Source of the DNA: Desulfuromonadaceae bacterium
Lineage (GTDB): Bacteria > Desulfobacterota > Desulfuromonadia > Geobacterales > Pseudopelobacteraceae
Length of the DNA stretch: 64,000 nucleotides
Assembly: GCA_028683855.1 (NCBI GenBank)
Contig: JAQUHA010000002.1
Span: forward strand, 62,001 to 126,000
Direction: 5' to 3'
The position numbers and the translations under genes are program-made. Below, in pieces: positions 15,741-24,037 of the stretch (position 1 is the first letter of the stretch; every line of letters begins with the position of its first letter). The notes beneath the pieces were generated by a model. That model was given only the letters and a program-made list of their open reading frames with translations, ran no database searches and was not told where the DNA came from.

Positions 15741-18230
15741 ATGAGACACTATACAAACTACAGATTTATACCCCCCCTTTTTTTCCTGTTTTTAGCCCAA
15801 TTGATTTTCAATGGTGAGCTGTATGCTGCTGTTTTGATTGCGGATACAACCTGGCAGGGTGATATTACTATTTCAGAAGATGTAGTTGTGCGGGAAGGTG
15901 TTACTCTCACCATCAAAGCCGGTACTACTGTTCATGTCGTCTCTTCAGAGAGTACAAAAACCGATCCGGAATATATCTCGCAACTTACTGAAATAACTGT
16001 AAGGGGATCTCTAAAAATTGAGGGGACTGAAAAGCAGCCGGTTGAATTTGCCGGACTTGAGTCAAAGACAGGGAGTTGGGCTGGTATATTCATCGACAAG
16101 GGTAGAGCTGTAATTCACTCCTGCCGTATCAGAAATGCAGATACGGCACTTTATCTGATCGATGGCGCTGCCGAAGTTTACGACTCTGCATTTATGGATG
16201 GACGTTATGGTGTCGTTGCACAGGGGGAGACTTCAACTCTTGAACTTCATCGTTCGAAAATTACCAGAAATGATTACGGTCTGTTCGGGTTTCAGAATGC
16301 TCGCGTTTCGGTGAAGGATTCAAATGTTACAGCTAACAGAAAGAAAGAGAGTTACTCAGCCTCTGTAAACGAGGTTGCTGCTGAGTTGCGTGATTCAGTT
16401 AAACCGGTACCTCCTGTAAGCAGAAATTACAAGGATGAGGTGTTCAGGGGGGATACCGTCTGGCAGGGCCGTATAGAAATTGACGGGGTCGTGCGAGTCC
16501 CTGAGGGGAGCAGGCTTATCATACTTCCAGGGACCATAGTCGAATTCCGTAAAAAGGATACAGCAGGAACCGGAATCGGGCAGAACGGTTTGATGATTCA
16601 GGGGAGGATTATAGCAAAAGGGACTCCTGAGGATCCGATAATATTCAGGTCTGCAGAGCTGGATAAAAAAGCTGGTGACTGGGACTCAATAAACATAATG
16701 AATAGTGCTTCAGCCCAGAATCTTATCGAGAACTGCAGGATTGAAAACGCATATCGTGCCCTTCACTTCCACTTTTCGCACGTTGGTCTTTATAATTCCA
16801 CTCTAACCGGCAACTATCGCGGAATTCAGTTTCAGGAGTCACTTGTTGTCTTTAAGGGGAATCGCATTTACGGGAATAAGAGCGGTCTTCAGGGGAGGGA
16901 CTCGGACGTTACTCTTGAAAATAACCGGATATATGCAAACAACATAGGGGCAAACCTGTTCAGAACCAATCTGACTGCATCCGGCAACAGTATAACCCTC
17001 AACTCTAAAGAGGGTGTGCGAATCCGGGAGGGGGTCTCTTCGCTTGAGAACAACCTTATTGACGGCAACCGGTTCGGCTTGATGGTTGCTGATATGTTCT
17101 ATGGCGAGTACAGCGGAAATGTAGTAACCAATAATCTTGAAGTAGGGATGTCGCTCAAGAATGCGGATAACCTTGAAGTGACGGACAATTTTATTTCCGG
17201 TAACGGTCTGAATGGTCTCAGTATTCAGGAGTCCAGGGCAAAGATAAGTGGAAACCAGATTTCGGATAACGGTGAACGTGGTATCGGTGTACAATCTTTT
17301 GGCGGCGAGATAACCGGAAACAATTTCGTAAAAAACAAGCTTTATGCGATTGATCTTGAAGGTGAGCAGAATGTTGATGCTTCAGGGAACTGGTGGGGTG
17401 GCGAAGAGCCTGCAAAGGTAGTTTTCGACTGGCATTCAGACCCCTCAAGAGGAAAAGTTGTGCTGGACAATTCAGCAAAAACACCTTTCCGTTTTAACTG
17501 GCCGCTCGAAACCGTGCCGGTTAGTGCCGTCTGGCGTGGAGTTACTGCCATACCTCGTTCGGTTACGGTTCTACATGGGGCGGAGTTAAAAGTTGCACCT
17601 GGAACGGAAGTCGAGTTTACAGGTGGAGCCGGTATGTTGGTTAAAGGTCGTCTTATTGCCGATGGGACTGCTGATGAAAAAATCAGGTTTACTTCGGTAC
17701 AGAAAAAAGGTGCTGGAGATTGGGGAGAGGTACAGCTGGAGTATGCGGTAGGTAGCAGGATATCGAACTGTATTTTTGAATATGCAACCTGGGGGCTCCA
17801 TAGTCATTTTACAAATCTTCTCGTGGATAGCAGTCTCTTTTCAAACAACTATGGCGGAATGAGGTTCAGGAGCGGGCCGGCGGAAATCCGTAACTCTCTT
17901 TTTGAGAACAACGAAATAGGGATAAGGGCATATATAGGGAACGCAGTTATCAGCGGGAATACAATCAGAAAAAATGAGACCGGCATTTTTGTAAGGGAAA
18001 AGGGTGGAGGTCTCCTTATTAGAGGCAACAATATTTACGACAATAACAATTATGCCGTCAGAGTCGGAGATTTTAATAATGAAGATGTAAATGCGCGAGG
18101 TAACTGGTGGGGTGGTGCTGATACTTCAGAGGTTATCTTTGACGCTAATGATGAGCCAGGTATTGGTAATGTTCTTGTTGAACCTCTTCTTTCCGAGCCT
18201 GCAGGTGCAGTCAGCGGTGATATTAAATGA
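15741..18230 (+). CDS. Secreted right-handed parallel beta-helix protein (NosD/PbH1 type)
   Basis: An 829-aa exported protein made of PbH1 repeats. Signal peptide at residues 1-29 (cleavage after ELYA). Three related modules each begin with a capping strand pair (DTTWQGDITI, DTVWQGRIEIDG, SAVWRGVTAI) followed by a hydrophobic 'PGTxVEF' strand, then many NxIxxN-type coils; two modules end with GNWWGG. Such folds are extracellular or periplasmic carbohydrate-active or adhesion proteins; no catalytic residues can be assigned. ATG 15741 gives a proper signal peptide; an in-frame start upstream at 15657 would overlap the previous gene. The stop overlaps the next start (ATGA). Confidence 0.8.
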   Translation: MRHYTNYRFIPPLFFLFLAQLIFNGELYAAVLIADTTWQGDITISEDVVVREGVTLTIKAGTTVHVVSSESTKTDPEYISQLTEITVRGSLKIEGTEKQPVEFAGLESKTGSWAGIFIDKGRAVIHSCRIRNADTALYLIDGAAEVYDSAFMDGRYGVVAQGETSTLELHRSKITRNDYGLFGFQNARVSVKDSNVTANRKKESYSASVNEVAAELRDSVKPVPPVSRNYKDEVFRGDTVWQGRIEIDGVVRVPEGSRLIILPGTIVEFRKKDTAGTGIGQNGLMIQGRIIAKGTPEDPIIFRSAELDKKAGDWDSINIMNSASAQNLIENCRIENAYRALHFHFSHVGLYNSTLTGNYRGIQFQESLVVFKGNRIYGNKSGLQGRDSDVTLENNRIYANNIGANLFRTNLTASGNSITLNSKEGVRIREGVSSLENNLIDGNRFGLMVADMFYGEYSGNVVTNNLEVGMSLKNADNLEVTDNFISGNGLNGLSIQESRAKISGNQISDNGERGIGVQSFGGEITGNNFVKNKLYAIDLEGEQNVDASGNWWGGEEPAKVVFDWHSDPSRGKVVLDNSAKTPFRFNWPLETVPVSAVWRGVTAIPRSVTVLHGAELKVAPGTEVEFTGGAGMLVKGRLIADGTADEKIRFTSVQKKGAGDWGEVQLEYAVGSRISNCIFEYATWGLHSHFTNLLVDSSLFSNNYGGMRFRSGPAEIRNSLFENNEIGIRAYIGNAVISGNTIRKNETGIFVREKGGGLLIRGNNIYDNNNYAVRVGDFNNEDVNARGNWWGGADTSEVIFDANDEPGIGNVLVEPLLSEPAGAVSGDIK

Positions 18231-18931
18231 AGCTTTCCGATATAAAACTGACGTTGGTTCTTGCACTTATCTTTTTTCTGCTGACACCATTTACGTCGTT
18301 AGCAGCTTCATCAAACTTACTGAAGGCTACTGTGGAGAACCTTGAGGGTACGCCTGTAAAGGGTGCCAAGCTGTTTCTGTATGACTCTCCAAATGTTCGC
18401 AGACCTGCTGACTTTATTTCTAATCTTTCCGATGCTGAAGGTCGGTTTCAGTTGGTTTTACCACCGGTACAATATTGGGCCGTTGCGCGTTTCAAAGAGG
18501 ATGGAAAGTACGGTCCGCTTCTGCCTGGAGATAAACATTCCGGGGATCCTCTTGTAATAGATATGACGGACGGTGAGGTATATGCTGATTTCGTGATTGC
18601 TGATATTCGAGAGTTAGCGGAGAAAAAACGTGCTGCCGCAACAGATTCATTGCGGTTGAAGGGGCATATTCTTGATGCCAAAGGTCAGCCGGTTGCAAAT
18701 GCTTACGTTTATGCGAACAGATCCAAAGATTTTACTGAATTTCCAGATTTTATATCTTCATGGAGTGGAGATGATGGAAAATATGAAATTTATTTACCGG
18801 CGGAAAAAATTTATTTTATGTCGGTTTCGCGCAGCTTCCCCCTTTTAAACAAAGAACCTGCCGGTAAACAACTGGTTATTGAACAGGGGAAAATAGATAT
18901 TGCCATAGATATTGATTTTACAGTAGACTGA
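18227..18931 (+). CDS. Exported carboxypeptidase-regulatory-like domain protein
   Basis: A 234-aa secreted protein with an N-terminal signal segment (residues 1-27) and two transthyretin/CarboxypepD_reg-like beta modules: KATVENLEGTPVKGAKLFLY and LKGHILDAKGQPVANAYVYA, each followed by DAEGRFQLVLP or DDGKYEIYLP. These are structural or binding domains without catalysis. Start ATG overlaps the beta-helix stop, so the two products are probably made together. The role is unknown. Confidence 0.7.
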   Translation: MKLSDIKLTLVLALIFFLLTPFTSLAASSNLLKATVENLEGTPVKGAKLFLYDSPNVRRPADFISNLSDAEGRFQLVLPPVQYWAVARFKEDGKYGPLLPGDKHSGDPLVIDMTDGEVYADFVIADIRELAEKKRAAATDSLRLKGHILDAKGQPVANAYVYANRSKDFTEFPDFISSWSGDDGKYEIYLPAEKIYFMSVSRSFPLLNKEPAGKQLVIEQGKIDIAIDIDFTVD

Positions 18932-18990
18932 ATCTTGCCTTTATTGGTCAACAATTTTTAGAATTTGCAATCCTCAAAAAGGAGTTTTTT

Positions 18991-19545
18991 ATGATCAGAT
19001 TTACCAGCTTCATTGTGGCTTTACTTCTTGTTGTTACCTCTAACATATCAACTGCGTGTGTCGGCAAGACAATTCATATAGCAATTTCAAGTCCAAATGA
19101 AAAACTTATAGCTGAGATGGCATCACTTATGATCAGCGAAAGGACCGGTTCAACAGTAAAGATAGATGTTTATGATGATACAAAGTCCCTCTATGATGCG
19201 GTTAAACAGGGGAATGTTAATATTCTGCTCGAAAACACCGACAATGCGAGTGTCGTTTTGGGGCAGCCTAAGGGGACACCTGCTATGACTCTGGATGCGA
19301 TAAAAAGTGAATATCGTAAAACCTATAATCTTACCTGGCTTACCCCTTTCGGAGTGTCTCCACAGTACGCTCATGTTTTAACCTCAGACACTTTAGCCAA
19401 CTATCCTGCACTGCCGAAGCTGCTGAACAAGCTATCAGGCGTTCTAGCAAAAGATACTTATTCAAAGCTGCTTAAATCAGTAAGTTCTGATGATAAAACA
19501 AAAAAGACTGCAAAGGACTTTCTTAAAGGTAAAAAGCTGATTTAA
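18991..19545 (+). CDS. Small OpuAC-like periplasmic binding protein
   Basis: A 184-aa exported protein (signal segment at residues 1-22) resembling one lobe of the substrate-binding domain of glycine betaine/choline ABC transporters (OpuAC): IHIAISSPNEKLIAEMASLM, then VKQGNVNILLENTDN. It is much shorter than a full OpuAC protein (about 270-300 aa) and has no ABC partner beside it, so ordinary osmolyte uptake is doubtful. AAAAAGGAG precedes ATG 18991; the stop abuts the ATG of the ResB gene, suggesting a joint function. Confidence 0.6.
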   Translation: MIRFTSFIVALLLVVTSNISTACVGKTIHIAISSPNEKLIAEMASLMISERTGSTVKIDVYDDTKSLYDAVKQGNVNILLENTDNASVVLGQPKGTPAMTLDAIKSEYRKTYNLTWLTPFGVSPQYAHVLTSDTLANYPALPKLLNKLSGVLAKDTYSKLLKSVSSDDKTKKTAKDFLKGKKLI

Positions 19546-20472
19546 ATGCCGCCGTCATCTTCCGAAAGAGTTCAAAGAATTATTAAATATCTTGCGTCAA
19601 CCGAATTAGCCGTTGCGCTATTTCTGCTGATTTCAATTGTTGCAATTCCCGGCACACTTATAAATGATCGTTCCACCTATTCAAGCCCGTTATTTCTTTT
19701 ACTGTTAGTTCTTTTTTCAATAAATCTGATGCTCTGCACGGTGCGGAGGTACAGATCGCTGTCATGGCAGGTTCTGGTTGTTCACGCAGGAGTAATTGTT
19801 ACGCTTATTGGCTGTGTTGTAGCCTCGTATGGTTTTGTTGCAACTGTAAATTTATATGAAGCTTCAATGGTAGACAGAGCTTTTCGTTGGGATAAAAAGG
19901 GAGATTTTCCGTTAGGTGTAAATCTGGAGTTAAAGAAAATAAACTGGGAATATTACCCGATGCCCGTCAAGATAGGAGTGCTAAAGGGAGTTGCGAAAGA
20001 GAAGCTCTTTGAACTGAAGACAGGGGAAAGCTTTGATTTCAATGGATATCGCATAGCAGTTGGCGCTGTGGAGTATAATACTGAAAATCTTAAACTTTCT
20101 GTTTATAAGAATGTTAGTAAGATTGGCACATTCAATACATTGTCGTCCATATCCGATCTCCCGCCCGATTTTCCTTACTCTTTCAAGCTGGTCGCATACA
20201 AGACTCCAAAACTTAAACGGCAGTGGGTTGATTTGAGATTGAAGGATCTGTCAGGCGTTGTTGCAGAGGGTACATCCGAGATTAATAGCCCGTTTCAGTG
20301 GGGTGGTCTCTATTTTTTCAATACTCTTGTTGAGCGTGATAAAAACGGAGTTGCATACGCCGGAATTCAGATTGTGCGGGATCCGGGGAGGTGGCTTGTG
20401 TTTTGCGGAATGACTATTGTCGCGCTTGGAGCGTGTTTAACTACATTCAGGAGATGGCATGCGGTTAGGTGA
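19546..20472 (+). CDS. ResB/Ccs1-like cytochrome c biogenesis protein
   Basis: A 308-aa membrane protein with ResB features: an N-terminal TM pair (LAVALFLLISIVAIPGTLI and LFLLLLVLFSINLMLCTV), a third TM (VVHAGVIVTLIGCVVASYG), a periplasmic beta domain and a C-terminal TM (WLVFCGMTIVALGACL). Full-length ResB delivers reduced apocytochrome to the CcsA/ResC heme lyase; this copy is shorter than usual and no CcsA lies nearby, so it may act in another redox or metal task with the adjacent permease. The ATG directly follows the previous TAA, and the 3' end overlaps the permease by 14 bp. Confidence 0.72.
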   Translation: MPPSSSERVQRIIKYLASTELAVALFLLISIVAIPGTLINDRSTYSSPLFLLLLVLFSINLMLCTVRRYRSLSWQVLVVHAGVIVTLIGCVVASYGFVATVNLYEASMVDRAFRWDKKGDFPLGVNLELKKINWEYYPMPVKIGVLKGVAKEKLFELKTGESFDFNGYRIAVGAVEYNTENLKLSVYKNVSKIGTFNTLSSISDLPPDFPYSFKLVAYKTPKLKRQWVDLRLKDLSGVVAEGTSEINSPFQWGGLYFFNTLVERDKNGVAYAGIQIVRDPGRWLVFCGMTIVALGACLTTFRRWHAVR

Positions 20473-22375
20473 ATTGTTTTTTTCAGGGCGTAAGAGTGAT
20501 TGTCAGCTGCATGACGGTCATGCCAAAAAAGCTAACAGAACTCTACAGCTTATGCTTGCTGCCTGTTTTGGTTTGATCGTCTGGCAGGTCTGGGCGAATG
20601 GTCCAAGCAGTACCACCGGAATTTCAAATCCTGAAACTGTTTTCTTTCCTCTGCAGGTAGCCTATGAAATATGGGATCTATTGTCAAATGTGCATGGAAT
20701 TGCTGCAGAGCTGCGTGACGTATTCCCGTACTTTTTCGTTGGTGTTTTGCTTGCCGGATATCTCCGGACATTCAAAATAGCGGTAAAACTGCAGGCAACT
20801 CTTAAAAAATACGGCACATTAAGCATAGTTGTAGCCTCTGTTGTAGGCATTATTACTCCGCTCTGCGCCTGCGGAACTATAACCACCGCTGTAAGTCTGC
20901 TCTTTGCAGGTCTCCCGCTGGCTCCTGTTATGGCACTTATGACCACATCGGCTCTTCTTAGTCCTTCTACCTACCTTATTACATTAAACGATCTTGGTCC
21001 TGAGTGGACCGTTATCAGGACTATATCTGCTCTTCTTATGGGGCTTTTTGCCGGAGCTGTCACCCTGATTCTCTGCAAACGCGGTTTTGATAAAGGGGGG
21101 CTCTTTATTGAGGGTGCCGTAGTTCCAGGTGATTTTCATGATGAAGATTATCCTATTGAGCATCTGCGCTGTAACTGCAGGGAGAAATTCGGCAATCGGG
21201 TCGCAATTCGTACAAGCAACAAGTTTCTTATTTTTCTGGCAAAGACATCAGAAATGTTCTGGACTGTTGGAAAGTACATACTGGTTGGTGTAGCGATCGG
21301 CTCAATCGTTGAACGCTATATGCCTAATGACTGGATTTATCGTTTTTTCGGTCGTCAGGACCCATTTAACATTGTATGGATAACCTTCTCTTCAGTACCG
21401 CTTTTTCTGCATCAGATAAGTGCCTCAAGCATTCTTTCTCACATAAAGAACTCTCTTCACGGAACACTTGATGGTGGAGCAGCTCTTGCTTTTATGATAG
21501 GCGGTCCGGTCACAGCAATCCCGACTATGGTTTTATTCTGGACCATATTCAAAAAACGGGTCTTTGTACTCTATATGTTTGTCTGTCTTTTCGGTACGAT
21601 ACTCATCGCCTCGGTTTTTCAGTGGTTGATATTTGTTCCCGGGATAGATACGGGAAACAAATTATTCACCGGTGTTTCGTCGGTTGCGGGGGGGCGGTCG
21701 TCTACTCTGCTTAAAGAGGGAAAAAATATAAGGATCGTACTTGATCCAACAGGTAAAAGTGTTGTTGCAACTTATTCTGATGAATTGGCAAACAATGGCA
21801 GCATAGTCTTTGACGCTGCTTTGGGAAGGTTTTCCGCAGCTGCAGCCGGAGTTAAGGATGATCGCCATTATGTCACAAACATTGCAACCTGGCTGGAGCA
21901 GAACAGCAGCTCGCCAGACGGAAGAAAAATTATTATATATACCATCGGTGCTTCAGGCGGTGACAGTTCAACTGTTTCTGCAGGGGTGGCAGATGTTCTC
22001 AGGCAGGCAAAGTTTGATGTTACTCTGGTTGACAGAAACAGCAGTAAGGTTATTACCAATGACCTCCTGACTGATTCCGGTCAGCTCTGGCTTCTCTTCG
22101 GGGAGTCAGCTCGTAATGGACAACTGACTGAAAATGAGATAAAGCTTGTGTCATCGTTTAACGGACGCGGGAACGGAATGCTTATAGCTGCGGATAGTAG
22201 GGGGGGGGCATTTTCCAGAGACTCCTCAATTAATCAATTGACATTACAATACGGTGTTGAGTTCTCAGGGAGTACAGAAAATAAACCACGAATTTCTGTT
22301 GGAATGACGTCACAGTTATTTACAACCGCTTCAATACTGCTGGGTAAATTTCTTAAAATAGTACATAAGGCATAA
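20459..22375 (+). CDS. Permease (PLC[AS]CG family) with C-terminal periplasmic-type domain
   Basis: A 638-aa protein. Residues ~25-400 form an 8-10 TM permease of the family with a PLCxCG motif (TPLCACGTITT near residue 134) and a duplicated inner repeat (FLHQISASSIL, GGPVTAIPTMVL). Family members are linked to metal, arsenic or thiol export, but the substrate here is unknown. A loop carries HLRCNC. Residues ~405-620 are a soluble alpha/beta domain (RIVLDPTGKSVVATYSDELAN, IIIYTIGASGG, LWLLFGESARNGQLTENEI) resembling glutamine-amidotransferase/DUF4350-like folds, an unusual fusion. The start overlaps resB, so the two are translationally coupled. Confidence 0.7.
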   Translation: MRLGELFFSGRKSDCQLHDGHAKKANRTLQLMLAACFGLIVWQVWANGPSSTTGISNPETVFFPLQVAYEIWDLLSNVHGIAAELRDVFPYFFVGVLLAGYLRTFKIAVKLQATLKKYGTLSIVVASVVGIITPLCACGTITTAVSLLFAGLPLAPVMALMTTSALLSPSTYLITLNDLGPEWTVIRTISALLMGLFAGAVTLILCKRGFDKGGLFIEGAVVPGDFHDEDYPIEHLRCNCREKFGNRVAIRTSNKFLIFLAKTSEMFWTVGKYILVGVAIGSIVERYMPNDWIYRFFGRQDPFNIVWITFSSVPLFLHQISASSILSHIKNSLHGTLDGGAALAFMIGGPVTAIPTMVLFWTIFKKRVFVLYMFVCLFGTILIASVFQWLIFVPGIDTGNKLFTGVSSVAGGRSSTLLKEGKNIRIVLDPTGKSVVATYSDELANNGSIVFDAALGRFSAAAAGVKDDRHYVTNIATWLEQNSSSPDGRKIIIYTIGASGGDSSTVSAGVADVLRQAKFDVTLVDRNSSKVITNDLLTDSGQLWLLFGESARNGQLTENEIKLVSSFNGRGNGMLIAADSRGGAFSRDSSINQLTLQYGVEFSGSTENKPRISVGMTSQLFTTASILLGKFLKIVHKA

Positions 22376-22414
22376 TTGTTCAGTTGGACCAATAAACCGG
22401 AAGGAAGGTAAAAA

Positions 22415-22735
22415 ATGAAATCACAAATTATTGATGTACTGAAACTGAAGCAGTTTGATGATGCAAAGCGTTATCAGGAGACAATATTCACTGACGATCA
22501 TAATAGAATCAGTATGATCTGCATGAAGCCGGGACAGGAAATAGTTACTCATACCCATCATGGCAGCCATATATGGACGGTTATTGAGGGGGAGGGTGAA
22601 TTGCTTTCTGGCAAGGAGGCTCAGAAAATCTGTGTAGGACAGATAGTAGTTGTTCCAGCATTTGAAGATCATGGAATTCGCAATGCTTCTTCTCAAAATC
22701 TTGTAATTGCCTCTATCACTGCGAAAGGTGACTAG
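22415..22735 (+). CDS. Small cupin-domain protein
   Basis: A 106-aa single-cupin protein with metal-ligand pattern THTHHGSHIWTVIEGEGEL and a second motif PAFEDHGIRN. The active-site metal and substrate cannot be predicted. GGAAGGAAGG precedes ATG 22415. It stands between the permease and the PqqD-like gene of the GeoRSP trio, 4 bp before the latter, so it likely belongs to the system, either as a small enzyme or as a candidate modified substrate. Confidence 0.75.
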   Translation: MKSQIIDVLKLKQFDDAKRYQETIFTDDHNRISMICMKPGQEIVTHTHHGSHIWTVIEGEGELLSGKEAQKICVGQIVVVPAFEDHGIRNASSQNLVIASITAKGD

Positions 22736-22739
22736 TTTT

Positions 22740-23027
22740 ATGCCTAAAATAATGCATAACCCGGATGTTCTCTGGCGCCGCGAAACAGAAGTCACAGACC
22801 CGGTTTCTGATGATGAAACAGTTGCAGGGATTTTATTCTCCGGCGGCTCAATGCTTTCTCTTAATGAATTTGCCTTGGAAATATGGCAGATTTGTGATGG
22901 AAAAACACTTGAAGAGCTGGTTGTCTCTCTAATGCCTGAATTTGATATTGACGAGGAGACGCTGCGACTCGATATTCGGGAGTTTTTAGACAGCCTGTCG
23001 CAAAAGGGGTTTATACGTTATGAGTAA
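22740..23027 (+). CDS. GeoRSP-type PqqD family peptide-chaperone protein
   Basis: A 95-aa PqqD-like protein (FSGGSMLSLNEFALEIWQIC, then DGKTLEELVVSLMPEFDID). PqqD-like RRE domains bind precursor peptides and present them to radical SAM enzymes. Its order before a radical SAM/SPASM gene and a SPASM-only gene matches the GeoRSP trio defined in Geobacter-type genomes. ATG 22740 has AAAGGTG upstream; an in-frame start at 22707 would overlap the cupin gene. The 3' end overlaps the radical SAM gene by 8 bp. Confidence 0.82.
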   Translation: MPKIMHNPDVLWRRETEVTDPVSDDETVAGILFSGGSMLSLNEFALEIWQICDGKTLEELVVSLMPEFDIDEETLRLDIREFLDSLSQKGFIRYE

Positions 23028-24033
23028 CATCCAGTTAAAAGCACCGCTCACAATCAACTGGGCGATAAATAACAATTGTAACTTTGCCTGCAGTCACTGC
23101 TACAGCCGAGAAGATACACATGATGATCTCTCGCGTGATGTACTGCTTGCGTGCCTTGAGAAAGTAGCCAAGGCTGGAGTTTTCTCCATTAACTTTGGTG
23201 GCGGTGAACCGTTGCTGCGTTCAGACCTCCTTGAGATTTCTGCCTTTTCAAGCTCTCTTGGGCTAAAGGTCTCGATGAATAGTAATGGTTGGTTCATTGA
23301 TGAAAATATGGCGGTCTCGCTCAAAAAAGCAGGATTTACAAAAGTCGGTATAAGCATTGATAGTCATATTCCTGAAGTACATGATAAATTTCGCGGTGTT
23401 CCGGGTAGCCACGCCCGTGCCTTGGCGGCACTTATGCACCTTAAGGCGGCAGGCATTAACACCTCCATTTCAACTGTTATCTGTCGTATCAATAGTGAGA
23501 CAATAGACGAACTGGTAGCGATGGCATTAGCTGCCGGTGTCAGTCAGCTTAATTTCCATAATTTCAAGTGTTCAGGTCTTGGAATGTCTAACAAGGATGA
23601 GCTTGATCTGACCCCTGATGAGTGGAAAGTTTTCTACAAAGATGCAATAGCCGCAAAACATTCAGTTAAGGACCTTGATATATCTCTGGATGATCCTATC
23701 ATTGCCCTGTTGGATGCGCGTGACGCCGGTACTCTTGTAAAAGGGAGTGTCTGCGGAAAGTTGTCCCTGAACATCAAAGCCAACGGTGATATGACCCCAT
23801 GTGGTTTTATACCTATAGTGATCGGTAACATAGTTTCTGATGATCTTCAACAGGTATGGAAAGATTCAGATATTCTGGATAGGATGCGAAATAAGCAGCC
23901 TACCGGTAAGTGCAGTGGCTGCAGTAAGTATGAAGATTGTCTGGGGGGGTGTACTGCAAGGGCTTTGGCTCTGACAGGTGATATGAACAACCCTGATCCT
24001 CACTGCTGGGGAAGCGAAACAAAAGGGGAATAG
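23020..24033 (+). CDS. GeoRSP-type radical SAM/SPASM enzyme
   Basis: A 337-aa radical SAM enzyme. The 4Fe-4S-SAM motif CxxxCxxC is at C20, C24 and C27 (NNCNFACSHCYS); INFGGGEPLLR follows as the SAM-binding GGE motif. The C-terminal SPASM domain carries auxiliary-cluster cysteines (CGKLSLNIKANGDMTPCGF and CSGCSKYEDCLGGC, then HCWG). Such enzymes modify ribosomal peptides or proteins, for example by thioether, C-C or epimer formation. No short cysteine-rich precursor gene is visible next to it, so the substrate is open. It overlaps the PqqD-like gene and ends 4 bp before its SPASM partner. Confidence 0.87.
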   Translation: MSNIQLKAPLTINWAINNNCNFACSHCYSREDTHDDLSRDVLLACLEKVAKAGVFSINFGGGEPLLRSDLLEISAFSSSLGLKVSMNSNGWFIDENMAVSLKKAGFTKVGISIDSHIPEVHDKFRGVPGSHARALAALMHLKAAGINTSISTVICRINSETIDELVAMALAAGVSQLNFHNFKCSGLGMSNKDELDLTPDEWKVFYKDAIAAKHSVKDLDISLDDPIIALLDARDAGTLVKGSVCGKLSLNIKANGDMTPCGFIPIVIGNIVSDDLQQVWKDSDILDRMRNKQPTGKCSGCSKYEDCLGGCTARALALTGDMNNPDPHCWGSETKGE

Positions 24034-24037
24034 CTTA

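Noticed and set aside
15741..18230. CRISPR-like repetitive pattern in the beta-helix gene
   Set aside because: The repetition is at protein level (PbH1 coils) with irregular spacing, no conserved DNA repeat/spacer structure.
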